Source of the DNA: Kuschelorhynchus macadamiae
Lineage: Eukaryota > Arthropoda > Insecta > Coleoptera > Curculionidae
Reading direction: 5' to 3'
DNA: 64,000 nucleotides
NCBI GenBank assembly: GCA_030620095.1
Contig: JAUTXW010002359.1
Span: 3,453,501-3,517,500 of the forward strand
A program made the translations under genes and the position numbers. Numbering within the stretch: the stretch's first letter is position 1; the number at the start of each line of letters is the position of its first letter. Positions 25,395 through 37,207 of this stretch are shown piece after piece. The notes under the pieces were generated by a model. The model was not told the DNA's origin. It saw nothing but the letters and a program-made list of their open reading frames with translations, and did not search any database.

Positions 25395-27489
25395 ACAAAA
25401 GCGAGCGCTTTTAGAAAAATATTTTTTTTTTAATTTTCAATATCCTAAATCTTAAATTCTAACCAGTTTAGAACATGTTTACGAACACATTTTTACTTTT
25501 AATACCCAAAATATCACCATTTAAATTTCTTTACCTGACAACACTTATATAAAAAATTGTCCCAACTCAAGTGAAAATTAAAAAAAGGCGCGAAATCATC
25601 CGAAACTTTATTATTTCCCCAGATTTCTTCCAAAATCTAGTGATTTTCGAAATCGCAGTTCGTTTTTTTGATCGTGAGACGCCCTTCGACTATTTTAATA
25701 TAGTATAGGTATATTCTATAATTATTTTAATTCTCTGATAGGAAAAACTATTGTAATCGACAAAAAAATCACCTTAGAGTCTTTTTTGTATCATTTTGCT
25801 TCTGAAGATTCTAACATGACCCCCGACGAAATAAAGTTCTATTATACTGAACCTGATTTGTCAATTCGCCATGTGACCCAAAATAAGTGAACAAGGTATC
25901 TTCCATTAGACAAGTCTCCTGGAAAACGAAATCTTGCTGTTTACTTAGTGATTAAAAGAAAATTCCAAACTGAAACGGCCATTTTTTCACAAACTCACAT
26001 TGCCCCAGCATAGTTAGGTCAACTAAAGCTCCTAGTTTCGCAATGTCCAAGATAAAGTAAATAAAACTTATTTATTAAATATTTAAAAAACTAATGTTCT
26101 TTTAATGCCACTGCATCTTTAGAACGCTGCTTCTTGAAGTAAGGCAACATATAATTAGAAGATTTGAGCCATATCAACAAGAAAAGCTTGGTATCTAATA
26201 AAATATTTTTTAGCAAATTAATTTCTTTAATTTTAAAATTTATTGTAGTTCCACGACCCGCTATTAGTTTTTAAGCCACGTTGGTCACATGACTATTATA
26301 TTTTTTACTATAAGGATTCCTTGTCAATGAAAGTGGGATGGTCTAATACAACAGTGGAATGGTCTAATACGTGGAGTTGTCGATTGGGTTTGCTATAGCT
26401 AACTAAAACTCTTGTTACTGGTGAAATCTTCTCTGAGACTTTGGGTCTTTTAGTTTATATTTTACTATATTGCAATAGAAGTAATTTCTTTATACTGCTT
26501 AGAAACTAATGCTGGAAATACATAACTATCCCTTGTATGAAAATTTTATTGCATCATGTTTAAACATATTCACCGTAATATAAACTGGTATAAACATTGG
26601 AATTCGTGACTAGGCTTGGCATCGTCGTACGATCGTCCTTATACTGTGAGGTAATCTTGGCAGTGGGTAAATATGTAAATAATGAACTCTATTTTTATAC
26701 TTCCTCTAAGGTTATATTATACAAAAAATATACAGAATTTAATATAAAACTCGAAAACATTAAAAAATCTGGTATATTATATTAAAAAAGTTGGTAGGAA
26801 GGCAAGTTGCTACTTGCCTTGCTTTTCTGACACACTTTTCTGTATACACTAAAATATATGGATATCAAAAAGCTGATCGAACCAAACATTGTTTTTTAAT
26901 TTTTTTTTCTAATTTCAAAAATAACCAAGATATTTCCATTTAAAAGGTTAGCTGGGTCACCCTGCACATATTTTAAATAAAAGCTTGCTTTAAAAAAGTT
27001 GTTTTATTTATATTTATTGGTAGCTAAACTTGTTTTACTCAGTTTGTAAGTAAGGCCAAAGTGATAGAAGCTACGGAATCCATTAGACTCCGCAACGATG
27101 AGAGCACTAATGGCGTATCGCGGCCGCAGGTGCTCTGCCGTCATTAGAAACAAATTACCCAAATAATTATTATGTAAATGTCTTTGTATCTTCCACGGTC
27201 GCGTCGGACCCTGGCTTTAAAATGGGAACACATGCGGATGGAATTTAAAGAATTCCTTTTGTTTTTACAGTGGTTTTTATTCCCACATCCGGGAAATGTT
27301 TTTGAAATATTTATGTTTGTTACTCGCATGTGCCACATGCCGGAATAAAATTACTGCTTCATCCAAAATGGCTATATTAGACCAGGCAAGAAAATACTTT
27401 GGAAATTCCTCTGAAGTTAGAGTGATTGAAAAATATACCTTTCGCCTTAGAAAAGAGTGAAAAATATGAATATTAAATTGGTATTTTAT
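25395..27489. other. Stretch without recognisable genes
   Basis: Contains a 9-bp perfect hairpin with a 4-base loop at 26799-26820 (AAGGCAAGT/ACTTGCCTT) and a close direct repeat GGATGGTCTAATAC/GAATGGTCTAATAC at 26336-26371. The short frames show no known motif. Confidence 0.5.
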
Positions 27490-27544
27490 GATTAAGAAAT
27501 CATGGTTCTTGGGATTAGACCGTGTCAAAATGGAATCACTTTCC

Positions 27545-27579
27545 GACGTTTCGCCTTCGATTGCACGAGGCATCTTCAG
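27545..27579 (-). ncRNA. Hammerhead-ribozyme-like motif, PLE1 left copy
   Basis: Minus strand: CTGAAGA, extra T, stem II GCCT/AGGC around an 11-base loop, then GAAACGTC. Minimal, with no closed stem III; ACGT could pair between two RNA copies. Minimal dimeric hammerheads are an established feature of animal Penelope-like elements. Confidence 0.7.
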
Positions 27580-27779
27580 GGATCTTCACTTCACGAGATC
27601 GGAACACTGAATGAACTCGGAGAGACCCAGGCCGGCTATTTATAGTCGACCTGTGTTTACCGAAGCGTGACTCGGTGTAACGATCGGTTTCCACGTATCA
27701 TGTAGACTGAAACCCGTATCTCTATTAAAATTGTTAGGATGCTTATAAAATTCAATTCAATAATTCTCTAATTTTGCGT

Positions 27780-29488
27780 TTATAGAGTCCCGAAACCGAT
27801 GCAAGAACTTTGGTTTCTTTTACATTTATGACATGCCCAGTAGAATGTTGGTGGTTAGATACAGCAGATTGTACAATTTGTTTCTTTCTGATACATCGTT
27901 CATGTTCCTTAAGCCTAGTCGATATGGATCTCCAGTTTCTCCAATATAAACATCACCACAGCAACAAGGAATTGAATATACTTCTTCCGTTTGAAAAGGA
28001 ATAATGTCCTTTGGCGATCTCAAACATTGTCCAATTTTCTTGTGTGTGTTGAAGATTGTACGTATGTTGGACCGGCGAAGTAACCTTGCATTCTTGTCTG
28101 TGGTTTCGTGTATAAATGGAAGAACTACATTTCCTATCGGTAATTCCTTATTAGTATCATTTCGTGGAGTGGGATTATTATGTTTTCTAATTGATCGTCT
28201 AATATCATCAGTGCCATATGCATTCCCTCTTAATGTTTGAGTCAGTTTCTCTGTTTCCGATTGTAAATAATTTTGGTCACAAATCGCGAGAGCTCTGTAA
28301 ACCAATGAATTAATGACTGATTGCTTTTGTGCTGGATGATGATGGGAATTTGCATTTAAGTACCTGTTCGTATGCGTTGGTTTTCTATATACAGAGTGTC
28401 CTAAGGAAGCATCCCCTTTCATTTGTACAAGAACATCTAGAAAGGGAATCGTGCCATCTGATTCAATTTCCACTGTAAATTTTATGTTAGCATGTTGATT
28501 TAGATGATCAAGAAACCCAGGTTTTCTGGACCATGTGGCCATATTACAAAAGTGTCGTCTACATATCTGAACCATGATTTTGGTTTTAGTGGAGACGAAT
28601 CTAAGGCTTCCTCCTCAAAAGCTTCCATAAAGATATTGGCTACCACCGGTGACAGTGGAGATCCCATGGCTGCTACTGAGGTTTGCTCATAGAAAGTTCC
28701 TTGAAAGACAAAATACGTTGATGTAAGACATACTTCAATTAGATCTAAAAGTGAGTTGTCAATACTATTATGGTGAAATTAGTCTGATATTATGGAAATT
28801 GAATCATTTATAGGCACATTCGTATACAGTGATTCTACATCGAAACTGACTAAGATATCTTTGGGATCTAATTGGATTGATTTAAGTTTTTTTACAAAAT
28901 GCGTAGAGTTTCTAATATATGAATGTGTTTTTTCTGTAAAATTATTAAGAAAATTTGAAAGATTTACCAATTTTGTAAGTAGGAGATCTTATTGCGCTGA
29001 CGATAGGTCGAAGTGGTACATTAACCTTATGTATTTTAGGTAGTCCGTAGAACCGCGGGATCCTTGAGCTGCTTGGCCTTAACATCTTCTTCTCCTCTGT
29101 TAGTAGGTTGGATGCATTTATAAGGTTGGATATCCGTCTTTCAATTTTGTTGGTCGGGTCTGCTTGGATCACTCTGTAGATGTTATCGTCCAAAAGTAGT
29201 TGTATTTTCTTCACGTAATCTGTTTTGTCCATGACGACAGTGGCATTTCCCTTGTCCGCTGGAAGGACCAAAATATCTGTATTGTTGGTTTAATCTTTTA
29301 ATTGCCATTCTTTCCGCAGCTGATAGATTCGACTTAGGCGGGTTAGAATTTTTGATGATCTTCGCTGTTTCTTACCTTATTGCGTCAGCTTCTTCTGCTG
29401 GAAGTCTTCTAATTGTTGCTTCAACGGATGATACTATCTTCTACGGGTATGTCTTTTGGTGTAATGGCGAAGTTTTGACCTTTAGATA
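27780..29488 (-). pseudogene. PLE1 left: reverse transcriptase plus GIY-YIG endonuclease
   Basis: From 29488 down: FAITPKDIPVED, LVLPADKGNATVVMDKTDY (the characteristic Penelope PADKG motif), RFYGLPKIHK and PLRPIVSAIRSPTYK; next block VNLSNFLNNFTEKTHSYI and ILVSFDVESLYTNVP (polymerase motif A, catalytic aspartate). Motif B region has SMGSPLSPVV-like coding at about 28650-28690, then YVDDTFVIWPHGP (motif C) near 28570. The long block 28575-27826 has KPTHTNRYLNANSHHHPAQK, RRSNIRTIFNTHKKIGQCL and YSIPCCCGDVYIGETG, the start of the GIY-YIG domain, here followed by a frame change. N-terminal truncation and three or more frame changes. A nearly complete catalytic set is still visible. Confidence 0.9.
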
Positions 29489-29494
29489 GGACCA

Positions 29495-30290
29495 AAAACC
29501 AAAATCATGGTTCAGATATGTAGACGACACTTTTGTAATATGGCCACATGGTCCAGAAAACCTCCCTGGGTTTCTTGATCATCTAAATCAACAACATGCT
29601 AACATAAAATTTACAATGGAAATTGAATCAGATGGCACGATTCCCTTTCTACATGTTCTTGTACAAAGGAAAGGGGATGGTTCCTTAGGACACTCTGTAT
29701 ATAGAAAACCAACGCATACGAACAGGTACTTAAATGAAAATTCCCATCATCATTCAGCACAAAAGCAATCAGTCATTAATTCATTGGTTTACAGAGCTCT
29801 CGCGATTTGTGACCAAAATTCTTTACAATCGGAAACAGAGAAACTGACTCAAGGTTTAAGAGGGAATGGATATTGCACTGATGATATTAGACGATCAATT
29901 AGAAAATATAATAATCCTACTCCACGAAATGATACTAATGAGTAATTACCGATAGGAAATGTAGTTCTTCCATTTATACACGGAACCACAGACAAGATTG
30001 CAAGGTTACTTCGCCGGTCCAACATACGTACAATCTTCAACACACACAAGAAAATTGGACAATGTTTGAGATCGCCAAAGAACATTATTCCTTTTCAAAC
30101 AGAAGGAGTATATGCAATTCCTTGTTCCTGTGGTGATGTTTATATTGGAGAAACTGGACGATCCATATCGACAATGATTAAGGAACATGAATGATGTATC
30201 AGAAAGAAACAAATTGTACAATCTGCTGTATCTGAACACCAACATTCTACTGGGCATGTCATAAATGTAAAAGAAACCAAAGTTCTTGCA
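29495..30290 (+). pseudogene. PLE1 right: polymerase C-terminus plus GIY-YIG endonuclease
   Basis: Reads KPKSWFRYVDDTFVIWPHG (motif C), then ENLPGFLDHLNQQHANI and, in 29616-29945, TIPFLHVLVQRKGDGSLG, KPTHTNRYLNENSHHHSAQK. A stop (TAG) at 29943 is followed in frame by LPIGNVVLPFIHGTTDK and VYAIPCSCGDVYIGETGRS, which gives the CxCG, YIG and GRS elements of the GIY-YIG nuclease intact, then IKEHE and a stop, and KKQIVQSAVSEHQHSTGHVI. Upstream polymerase motifs A and B are absent through 5' truncation. GIY-YIG cuts the target strand used to prime copying. Confidence 0.9.
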
Positions 30291-30506
30291 TCGGTTTCGG
30301 GACTCTATAAACGCAATATTAGAGAATCTATTGAAATTTATAAGCATCCTAGCAATTTTAAAAGAGATACGGGCTTCACTCTACATGATACGTGGAAACC
30401 GATCGTTACACCGAGTCACGCTTCGGTAAACACAGGTCGACTATAAATAGCCGGCCTGGGTCTCTCCGAGCTCATTCAGTGTTCCGATCTCGTGAAATGA
30501 AGATCC

Positions 30507-30541
30507 CTGAAGATGCCTCGTGTAATCGAAGGCGAAACGTC
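30507..30541 (+). ncRNA. Hammerhead-ribozyme-like motif, PLE1 right copy
   Basis: CTGAAGA, T, GCCT, 11-base loop, AGGC, GAAACGTC. Identical in core and stems to the left copy. Confidence 0.7.
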
Positions 30542-30744
30542 GGAAAGTGATTCCATTTTGACACGGTCTAATCCCTAGAACCATGATTTCTTAATTGACC
30601 ACACCCGTGAAAGCTTTTGTTCTATTGGTATTTTATGCTTTTTTATATATTAAAAAAAAAATCTTTTAAAAAATACATTTAGTATTAAATATTTTGATAA
30701 CAATGAATGCCAGAAGTGACAATTATATACCCTCCATTTTTACA

Positions 30745-33400
30745 TCCCTTGTAATGTCCCGTGTAATCGTGAAAAAATCATCCTCCGAGATTTTTTCAGA
30801 TCTTTACGTTTCAGGAACCCTAGATGACGAAAAACATGATATCTCGATTCCGTCGGTCTGTCTGTCTGTTTGTTGGTGGCGTAGCTCAAAAACTACCTAC
30901 CCGATTGACTTCAAATTTTGACCAAATATTAGGAGTCATATGGGGATGACCTGGTAAAATTTTGGTAAAAATCCAATTATGGCAAAACAAAATGGCGGCC
31001 TAGTGAAACGTTAAAAAAATTATTACTTAAAAAGTGCTTATTCAATAAACGTAGCTATAAATATTTCAAATTTTGCACAAAAATCAAGTATTTTATAGGA
31101 ATCAACTAGTAAAATTTTAGTATGAATCTAAGATGGCGGAACAAAATGGAGGCTTAATAAAATATTTAAGAATTCAGCTTTAAAAACTACTTAAAGAACT
31201 GATTTCAAATTGTGTGCCATAACTAATTGTAGTATAGAGATGAATTAGTAAAACTGATACACTAATTCAAGATGGCGGAACAAAAAGGCAGTCAAATAAA
31301 ATTTTTGTAATCTAAAAAAATCACCCTCTTAGGTTTTCCATATCTTCACGTTTTACGCGTCCCCAGATGCCAAAAAATATGTTTTATCAATTCTGTCTGT
31401 TCGTTTCGTAGGTTTGTCTGTCTGTGTGTCAGTTCGCGGCATTGCTTAAAAACTACTCATCAAATTGACACCTAATTTTAATTAAAATCATATGGGGTAA
31501 TCTGGTAATATTTTGGCAAAAATCCAATATGCCGAAACAAGATGGCGGCCTAGTAAAACGTTAAAAAAATTTACTAAAAAATTAGTTATCTAATATATCT
31601 TAAATAAATGCATAACAATCAGGTATTATATAGGAATCAACTGGTAAAATTTTGGTACGGATCCAAGATGGCGCAACAAAATGTAAAAGTCCAATATGCC
31701 GGAACAAGATCGAGGCCTAGTGAAACTTTAAAAAAGTTATTACAAAAAACTTATTATCCAATTTCCTCAAATTTTGCACAAAAATCAATGGTTAAATAGG
31801 TATGACCTGGTAACATTTTGATATGAATATAAGATAGCGAAACAAAATGGCCACCTAATAAAATATTTGAAAAGCGGCCTGAGAAAACTACTTATTAAAT
31901 TAATTTCAAATTTTGTGCACGCATTAAGTGACGTGCTGTGGTACGATTTTCAAGATGGCGGAATAAAATGGCGGCAAAATAATTCTTAATTCCCTTGGAA
32001 AATGAAATTACTATAATCGTAAAAAAATTCCTCCCGATTTTTTTTCAGATCTTTACGTTGCAGGGTCTCTAGATGCCGAGAAAATATTTTCTCTATGTCG
32101 GTCTGTCTGCCTATCTGTCCGTTGCGGCATAACCAAAAAAATACTTAATCGATTAACTTTCAAATTTTGGGCAAAAATTAAAGGTCATATGGGGATCACC
32201 AGATATTATTTTGGTGAAAATCGCTCTATGGCAAAACAAAATGGCAGCCTAGAGAAATATTAAAAAAAGTATTACTAAAAAACTACTCAATTTATCTCAA
32301 ATTTTACACAAAAATGAAATATTATGTAAGAGTCAATAGGTACGAATCCAAGATGGCGGAACAAAATGGCGGCTTAATAAAATATTTAAAAATTTAGCCT
32401 GAAAAAACCACTTAATGAACTGATTTCAAATTGTGTGCCATAACTAATTGTGGTACAGAGATCAACTATTAAATGTGGGGTACTAATTCAAGATGGCAGA
32501 ACAAAATGGCGGGCAATCATTTTGCAATCGTGAAAAAAATAACCCTCTCAGCTTTTAGCATCCTTGATGTCACAACATATTTTTATCGATTCCGTCGTTC
32601 CGTGTGTCTGTCTGTTAGGGTGGCTTCAAATTTTAGTCAAAAATTAAAGGTCATATGGGGATGACAATTTTGGTAAAAATCCAATATCCTGGAACAAGAT
32701 GGCGGCTTAGTGAAACGTTAAAAAAATTATTACTAAAAAACTAATTATCTAATTTTCTCAAATTTTGCACAAAAATCCGAAGTTAGACAGATATGAACTG
32801 GTAATATTTTGGTATGAGTATAACATAGCAAAAAAATGGCGGCCTAACAAAATATTTAAAAAATCTGCTTGAAAAAAACTACTCATTAGATTGATTTAAT
32901 TTTGAGCAAGCATTAAGTGTGGTAGAGATAAACTGGTAAAGCTGTGGTACGAATTCAAGATGGCGGCCAAATATTTTTTTTGTAAACTCTAAATATACAT
33001 TAAAAAAATCTTCTTCAACTGACTTTAAATTTTGCAGAAATGTTAAATGTGATATAGGGATAAACCCGTACGAATTCAACATGACGTAACAAAATGGCGG
33101 TGTTGTCAATGTAAAAACTACTTATTGAATTTTTTTTTTAATTATGCCCAAAAATCAAGGTAGAAGCTGGTAAAATATTGGTAGGAATCCAATATGATGG
33201 AACAAAATGGCGCCCAATAAAATTATTTGAAAATAGTATATATTTGTTACTAAATGAGTATGTACTAAACTAAATTGCATTACATTTCACTGGTCTTATT
33301 AAAAAGAAAGACTCATTACGAAGGAATTTCCGGGTAAAAGAAATTTACCGATTTTTATTTTGCACTTTAAAATTCTGAAGCAGAATAAATTCAAATTAAA
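30745..33400 (+). repeat. Rep-A higher-order satellite array
   Basis: Four head blocks (starting near 30763, 31313, 32013 and 32526) each run from AATCGTGAAAAAA through TTTTTTCAGATCTTTACG-like sequence to a GTCTGTCTG tract. Each is followed by two or three monomers of about 150 bp that share AACTACTTA, TTTCAAATTTTG, ATATGGGGATGACCTGGTAA-like runs and CAAGATGGCGGAACAAAATG. This gives a higher-order period of about 510-700 bp. The array ends near 33.35 kb with ACGAAGGAATTTCCGGGTAA. No shared reading frame; translated frames differ between units. The same array, inverted, is at 42.77-46.20 kb. Confidence 0.9.
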
Positions 33401-33594
33401 ATAAAATGGGTAATTTTTAGACTCAAAAGAATAAAAAGATGGTGTCTCCCAGGCTTATGGTAAATCGGAAATAGTAGTTTAGATAATAAGTTGTCAAAAA
33501 TTATTTAAAAGTCTCTATGAAAAAATGGTACAGCGAAAAATATATCCCAATGTTATCAGCAAATGTCCGAGTTGCCTAGATATTTCTCAATATG

Positions 33595-33945
33595 TAGAAT
33601 TGCTAATTTTTTTAAAAAGGTGCTCAGAGGGTTACAAGCCAAAGCGAGTTTTTGGAATTGGAAGCTATTACTAAATTTTTGCTGATGACAATAGTTATTT
33701 GTCTTTAAAGGTAATATCTATTTTCCTAACAAGTGCGGAAAGTGGTACTTTTCCATACGCGACCATGCAAAATTGCAAATTTTTTTTGCTCACATAGTTA
33801 CGAGTCAAAGTAGTCTGAGTTTTTGGAATTTGAAGACCTTACTAAATTTTTTGTAAGTGAAGCTGATAACAAACAGTTATTTCACTTTAAAGGTAATAGT
33901 TACTTTCCTAACAAGTGCGGAAAGCAGTATTTTTTCCCACGCGCA
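33595..33945 (+). repeat. Tandem duplication, unit about 185 bp
   Basis: Two copies share GAGTTTTTGGAATT, GAAG, TTACTAAATTTTT, ACAGTTATTT-like, TTTAAAGGTAATA and TTTCCTAACAAGTGCGGAAAG. Each ends with a similar TTTCCATACGCG/TTTCCCACGCGC word. Non-coding. Confidence 0.75.
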
Positions 33946-35615
33946 GCAGATCCGGGTAAAGGAATAAACAGTGTCAAGAGATTGGGAGGTTGAAGGATAC
34001 TTGGAAAAATCTACAAAACTGAAGAGAGATATGTTAAATAAGATATTATATCAAAAATCTTCTACAAATAGAGCATCAAAATCAGCAGCCCGCATCTTCC
34101 AAACTTACTTCACCGTACCGCCTTTCACGCCACGCCAGACTGTACCCACACTGGGGTCTTCTAAAACTCATAATCTATTGGCATCACCTATCAATCTTCA
34201 AAACACAACAAATTGTTCATTTACTGTAAATAATAAATATTCATCGGACAAATCCATTTTTTTTAGCTCACATAAACTAACAACGTTACGATACTACTTT
34301 GCTTTTGATAGATTTGTTTATAGTTTGGTTGGCAAATTAAGAAATGGGAGTTTCCATAAGTTGCCTTATTATATTGCGACATAGGAATGTGGATCAAACA
34401 GGATAGTGTTAACATAATCCGTCTTTTGTCGATATGAATATCACATTGTGTAATGCCATATTGAAATGAATTATTTTGGGCAATGTAATTTCAACTGTAC
34501 AAGTTAAAATTCGTGGTATTATTTATATTTAGAACTTTATATAGACTATAAAAACATAAATAATGTCATTTATTATTTTCCTCTATAAAAAGAATTGGTT
34601 CATATATTTAACGATTTATTAGGCCGCCATTTTCTTTTGGCAAATACGATTCAGAAAGTTCGTTTCGGTTTATCCGTTTTTAACCAACTTCAAAAAAAAG
34701 GAGCTTATCAAGTCGATCCTATGTATTTGTTTTATTTTTTTTTATGTTTGTACGTCGATTACTCTGCGATGGTTTGATTAATTTGGATGACATTTTCCCG
34801 AAATATCCAGATCTTCACGGGAGTGGTCTCATAGCAAGAATATTGAAAAAATGTTTTGAATGGCGGAATGACGCAATTTTGAGCTGTTTACTTGATATGA
34901 CATTGAAAAATAAATGTGTTTACCATTCTGTCAGGACTTAACTTTTACAATTAAACTCATATAAATAGAACTAAAGAAGATGAAATAAAAAATTTTATAA
35001 AAAAATTAAACCGACTTCAAAACAATGCAGTAAAACCAGAAAAATAATATTTTGCTTTATCTAGAAAATTTTACTCTGTGAAGTTTAATAAAAACAAACT
35101 AATAATAGAGAATTTATACTCGTGGTATTATAGTTTGATTCAGAAATGTATAGATTAATAAAATGGGGAATTCCGTCCAGTTTGGCTGAATTTCGGGGTC
35201 GTCCATAGGCGTTAGATCTCTCTCCTTTTGCATACCTTTTATTACTCGATAGATTACAATTATTACCCAATGAATATATAATAAGTTAGTACTTAATGGA
35301 GGCAGATAATAAAACACACTTAATTGTGTTTTAAACATGTTGTATTTGCTGTTACGCCATACTGTTAACAGTATTATAGGGATATTAATAAAATGGCGAC
35401 ATTCACAGTGAGAGTGAGTGAAACAGTTATTATTTTTAATGTACATGATTGCATAAAATAAGATTACCCTAGTTTTACTTTACAAGAAATTGTTGAATGA
35501 TGTTCTCGAATGACTGGAATTGTTTGATGGAGCTTGGCCAAGATGAAGGTATTTATTTAATAACTAGAAAACTGTTATCAACGACTTTAAGAAAAGCACT
35601 TTTACTAGAAAACTT
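33946..35615. other. Stretch without recognised genes
   Basis: A 137-codon frame (33971-34384, MSRDWEVEGYLEKSTKL) has no motif I recognise. The part at about 34670-34860 resembles 39.48-39.66 kb (ACTTCAAAAAAA, GATTACTCTGCGATGGTTTG), a divergent repeat pair. Confidence 0.5.
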
Positions 35616-35619
35616 GAGA

Positions 35620-36345
35620 ATGATAAAGCAGTACCGCAGGGAGTAAAAGAATTTTTTCTATCTTGATGAGACGTGGATCAATGAAAGATATATAGTACAA
35701 AAATATCTGGCAAGACAAAAATATAACCAGTGACCGCCAAGTTTTCATCGAAGGCCTGTCAACTGGTATTAAAGTGCCCTGGGGAAAAGGGAAAAGACTA
35801 ATAATTGTACACACTGGAAGCGAAGAGAGATTTTTAAAAGAAAGTTTGCTGATTTGTCAGTCTTGCCGGTTGGGAGATTACCATGATGACATGAATTCGG
35901 ATGTTTTCGAAGATTGTTTTGGTGAAATGATAAAGTATCTTTCGGCTGATTCGGTAGTGGCTATGGATAACGCAAGCTATCATTCACGGCGCATAGAGAA
36001 GACACCAATTTTATCTTGGCATAGCAAATTTGCACAAAAATGGTTTTATGAAATATGCCTTGGAAGATATAGCAGAAAAATATAATGTAACTGTGCTGCG
36101 CTTATCGCCATATCATTGCGAACGAACGACAAAGCACAAAATTTCAAGTGTAATATGTTAAGCTACTGTTTGATCAAGCCATTAAGGATCTGACACCAGA
36201 GAACTGGCGAAAAGCAGTCCAGCATGTGATTGAACAGGAGGGGAAAATGTGGGATCTTAATAACCTAATCGATCAGGCGGTCGACCTTTAATTATATATA
36301 AAGAGGTGATAACTGTTCTTCAGATGATGAAGAATATAGCTTATT
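35620..36345 (+). pseudogene. DDE transposase relic, IS630/Tc1/mariner group (copy 1)
   Basis: Plus strand, two or more frame changes. First SDETWINERYIVQKYL (first aspartate, usually YLDETW), then the block 35774-36085 with KGKRLIIVHTGSEERFLK, GDYHDDMNSDVFEDCFGE and VVAMDNASYHSRRIEKTPI (second aspartate in MDNASYH), then TVLRLSPYHCERTTKHK, where CELNPIEL with the third acid would be expected and is destroyed. The C-terminus PENWRKAVQHVIEQEGKMWD and an acidic SSDDEE tail match the second copy at 63.1 kb. No terminal repeats found. Inactive. Confidence 0.85.
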
Positions 36346-37131
36346 ATAATTTAATTTTTGTATAATACTATATAAGTGTCCGATATTTTACAGGTTAAAT
36401 CCTCAATTATTTCTAAGATAAAAGTTTGTACAAACACATTGTCAAAAACTCTTTGCGTCTAAGATACAGGGTGATAAAATTTTAATTTATTTTAGCTTTT
36501 TTACTGCGACGCCACTAGATGCTTTTTCTTAGGACATCAGATACCCATCAAATTCTCTTTTCTACTCTTTTGGTTTCTTACTACAATTTGATACTTTCCA
36601 CCAGTAAGAAGTTACTTAACTCTAAACATTCATTCGTGCTTAGCCAGTTTTTCTTAATAAAATTCAAATAAATTTAATATTTTGTTAAATTAGTTTTAAA
36701 CCGTACAAAATGTTGAATTGTTGTAAGAGACCAAAAAGTGGAAGAACAGAATGGGGAATTTGGTTTTCGAAGTAAAATTATTAAGTAGCGTAGTAGTAAA
36801 AAGTTTCGGAGGGTTTAAAGGAGTCATTATCCTTAAAAAACTGACATCCTATATATTTTTCTAAAATTTATTATAGCCATTTCGTAAATATTGATCACGG
36901 TACGCTGTGTGCTAAATTTGAGTAAACTATATCTATATGTATACAAAGTGCACTAAACAAACTAAAAAAAAACTAGGATTTTACACCCTGTATGTTGGAA
37001 ACGAAGCATTTTTGACCACTTCTTTATATGAACGCGGCTCATAGACAAGTATCTTAAAAATACTTGATGAATTGTCCTGTGAGATATTGAACACTTGTTA
37101 AGAAACACTCTGTATAACAATAATTATTTTA

Positions 37132-37134
<3 letters not shown>
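36346..37134. other. Stretch without recognisable features
   Basis: A+T-rich. Includes ACACCCTGTATG near 36983, a word found at several repeat ends in this window. Confidence 0.5.

Positions 37135-37171
<37 letters not shown>
37135..37171. repeat. (AT)n run
   Basis: About 18 AT units, immediately before the inverted-repeat element. Confidence 0.95.
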
Positions 37172-37173
<2 letters not shown>

Positions 37174-37207
37174 GGGTGATACAGGACATAGGGTACACGC
37201 TCTAATT

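Larger units (their letters stand above)
27490..29488 (-). mobile_element. Penelope-like element PLE1, left copy
   Basis: Runs on the minus strand from an N-terminally truncated polymerase (29488) to a terminal repeat ending near 27490 with AAGAAATCATGG. The terminal repeat is shared with the right copy (inverted) and with the solo copy at 6.46 kb. The right copy starts head to head at about 29490. Penelope-like elements often carry partial copies in inverted order as part of their unusual replication. Confidence 0.9.
29490..30598 (+). mobile_element. Penelope-like element PLE1, right copy (5'-truncated)
   Basis: Plus-strand copy that begins just before YVDD and ends with a terminal repeat closing CCATGATTTCTT at about 30596. 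It mirrors 27490-28600 closely, so the two copies form a large head-to-head inverted structure of about 3.1 kb. Confidence 0.92.

Noticed and set aside
30745..33400. CRISPR-like array
   Set aside because: Units are long, diverged and without constant spacers; eukaryotic satellite structure.
33971..34384. 137-codon frame starting MSRDWEVEGYL
   Set aside because: No recognisable motif, A+T-rich composition and no support from neighbours; a gene cannot be claimed. Mentioned in the gap entry only.
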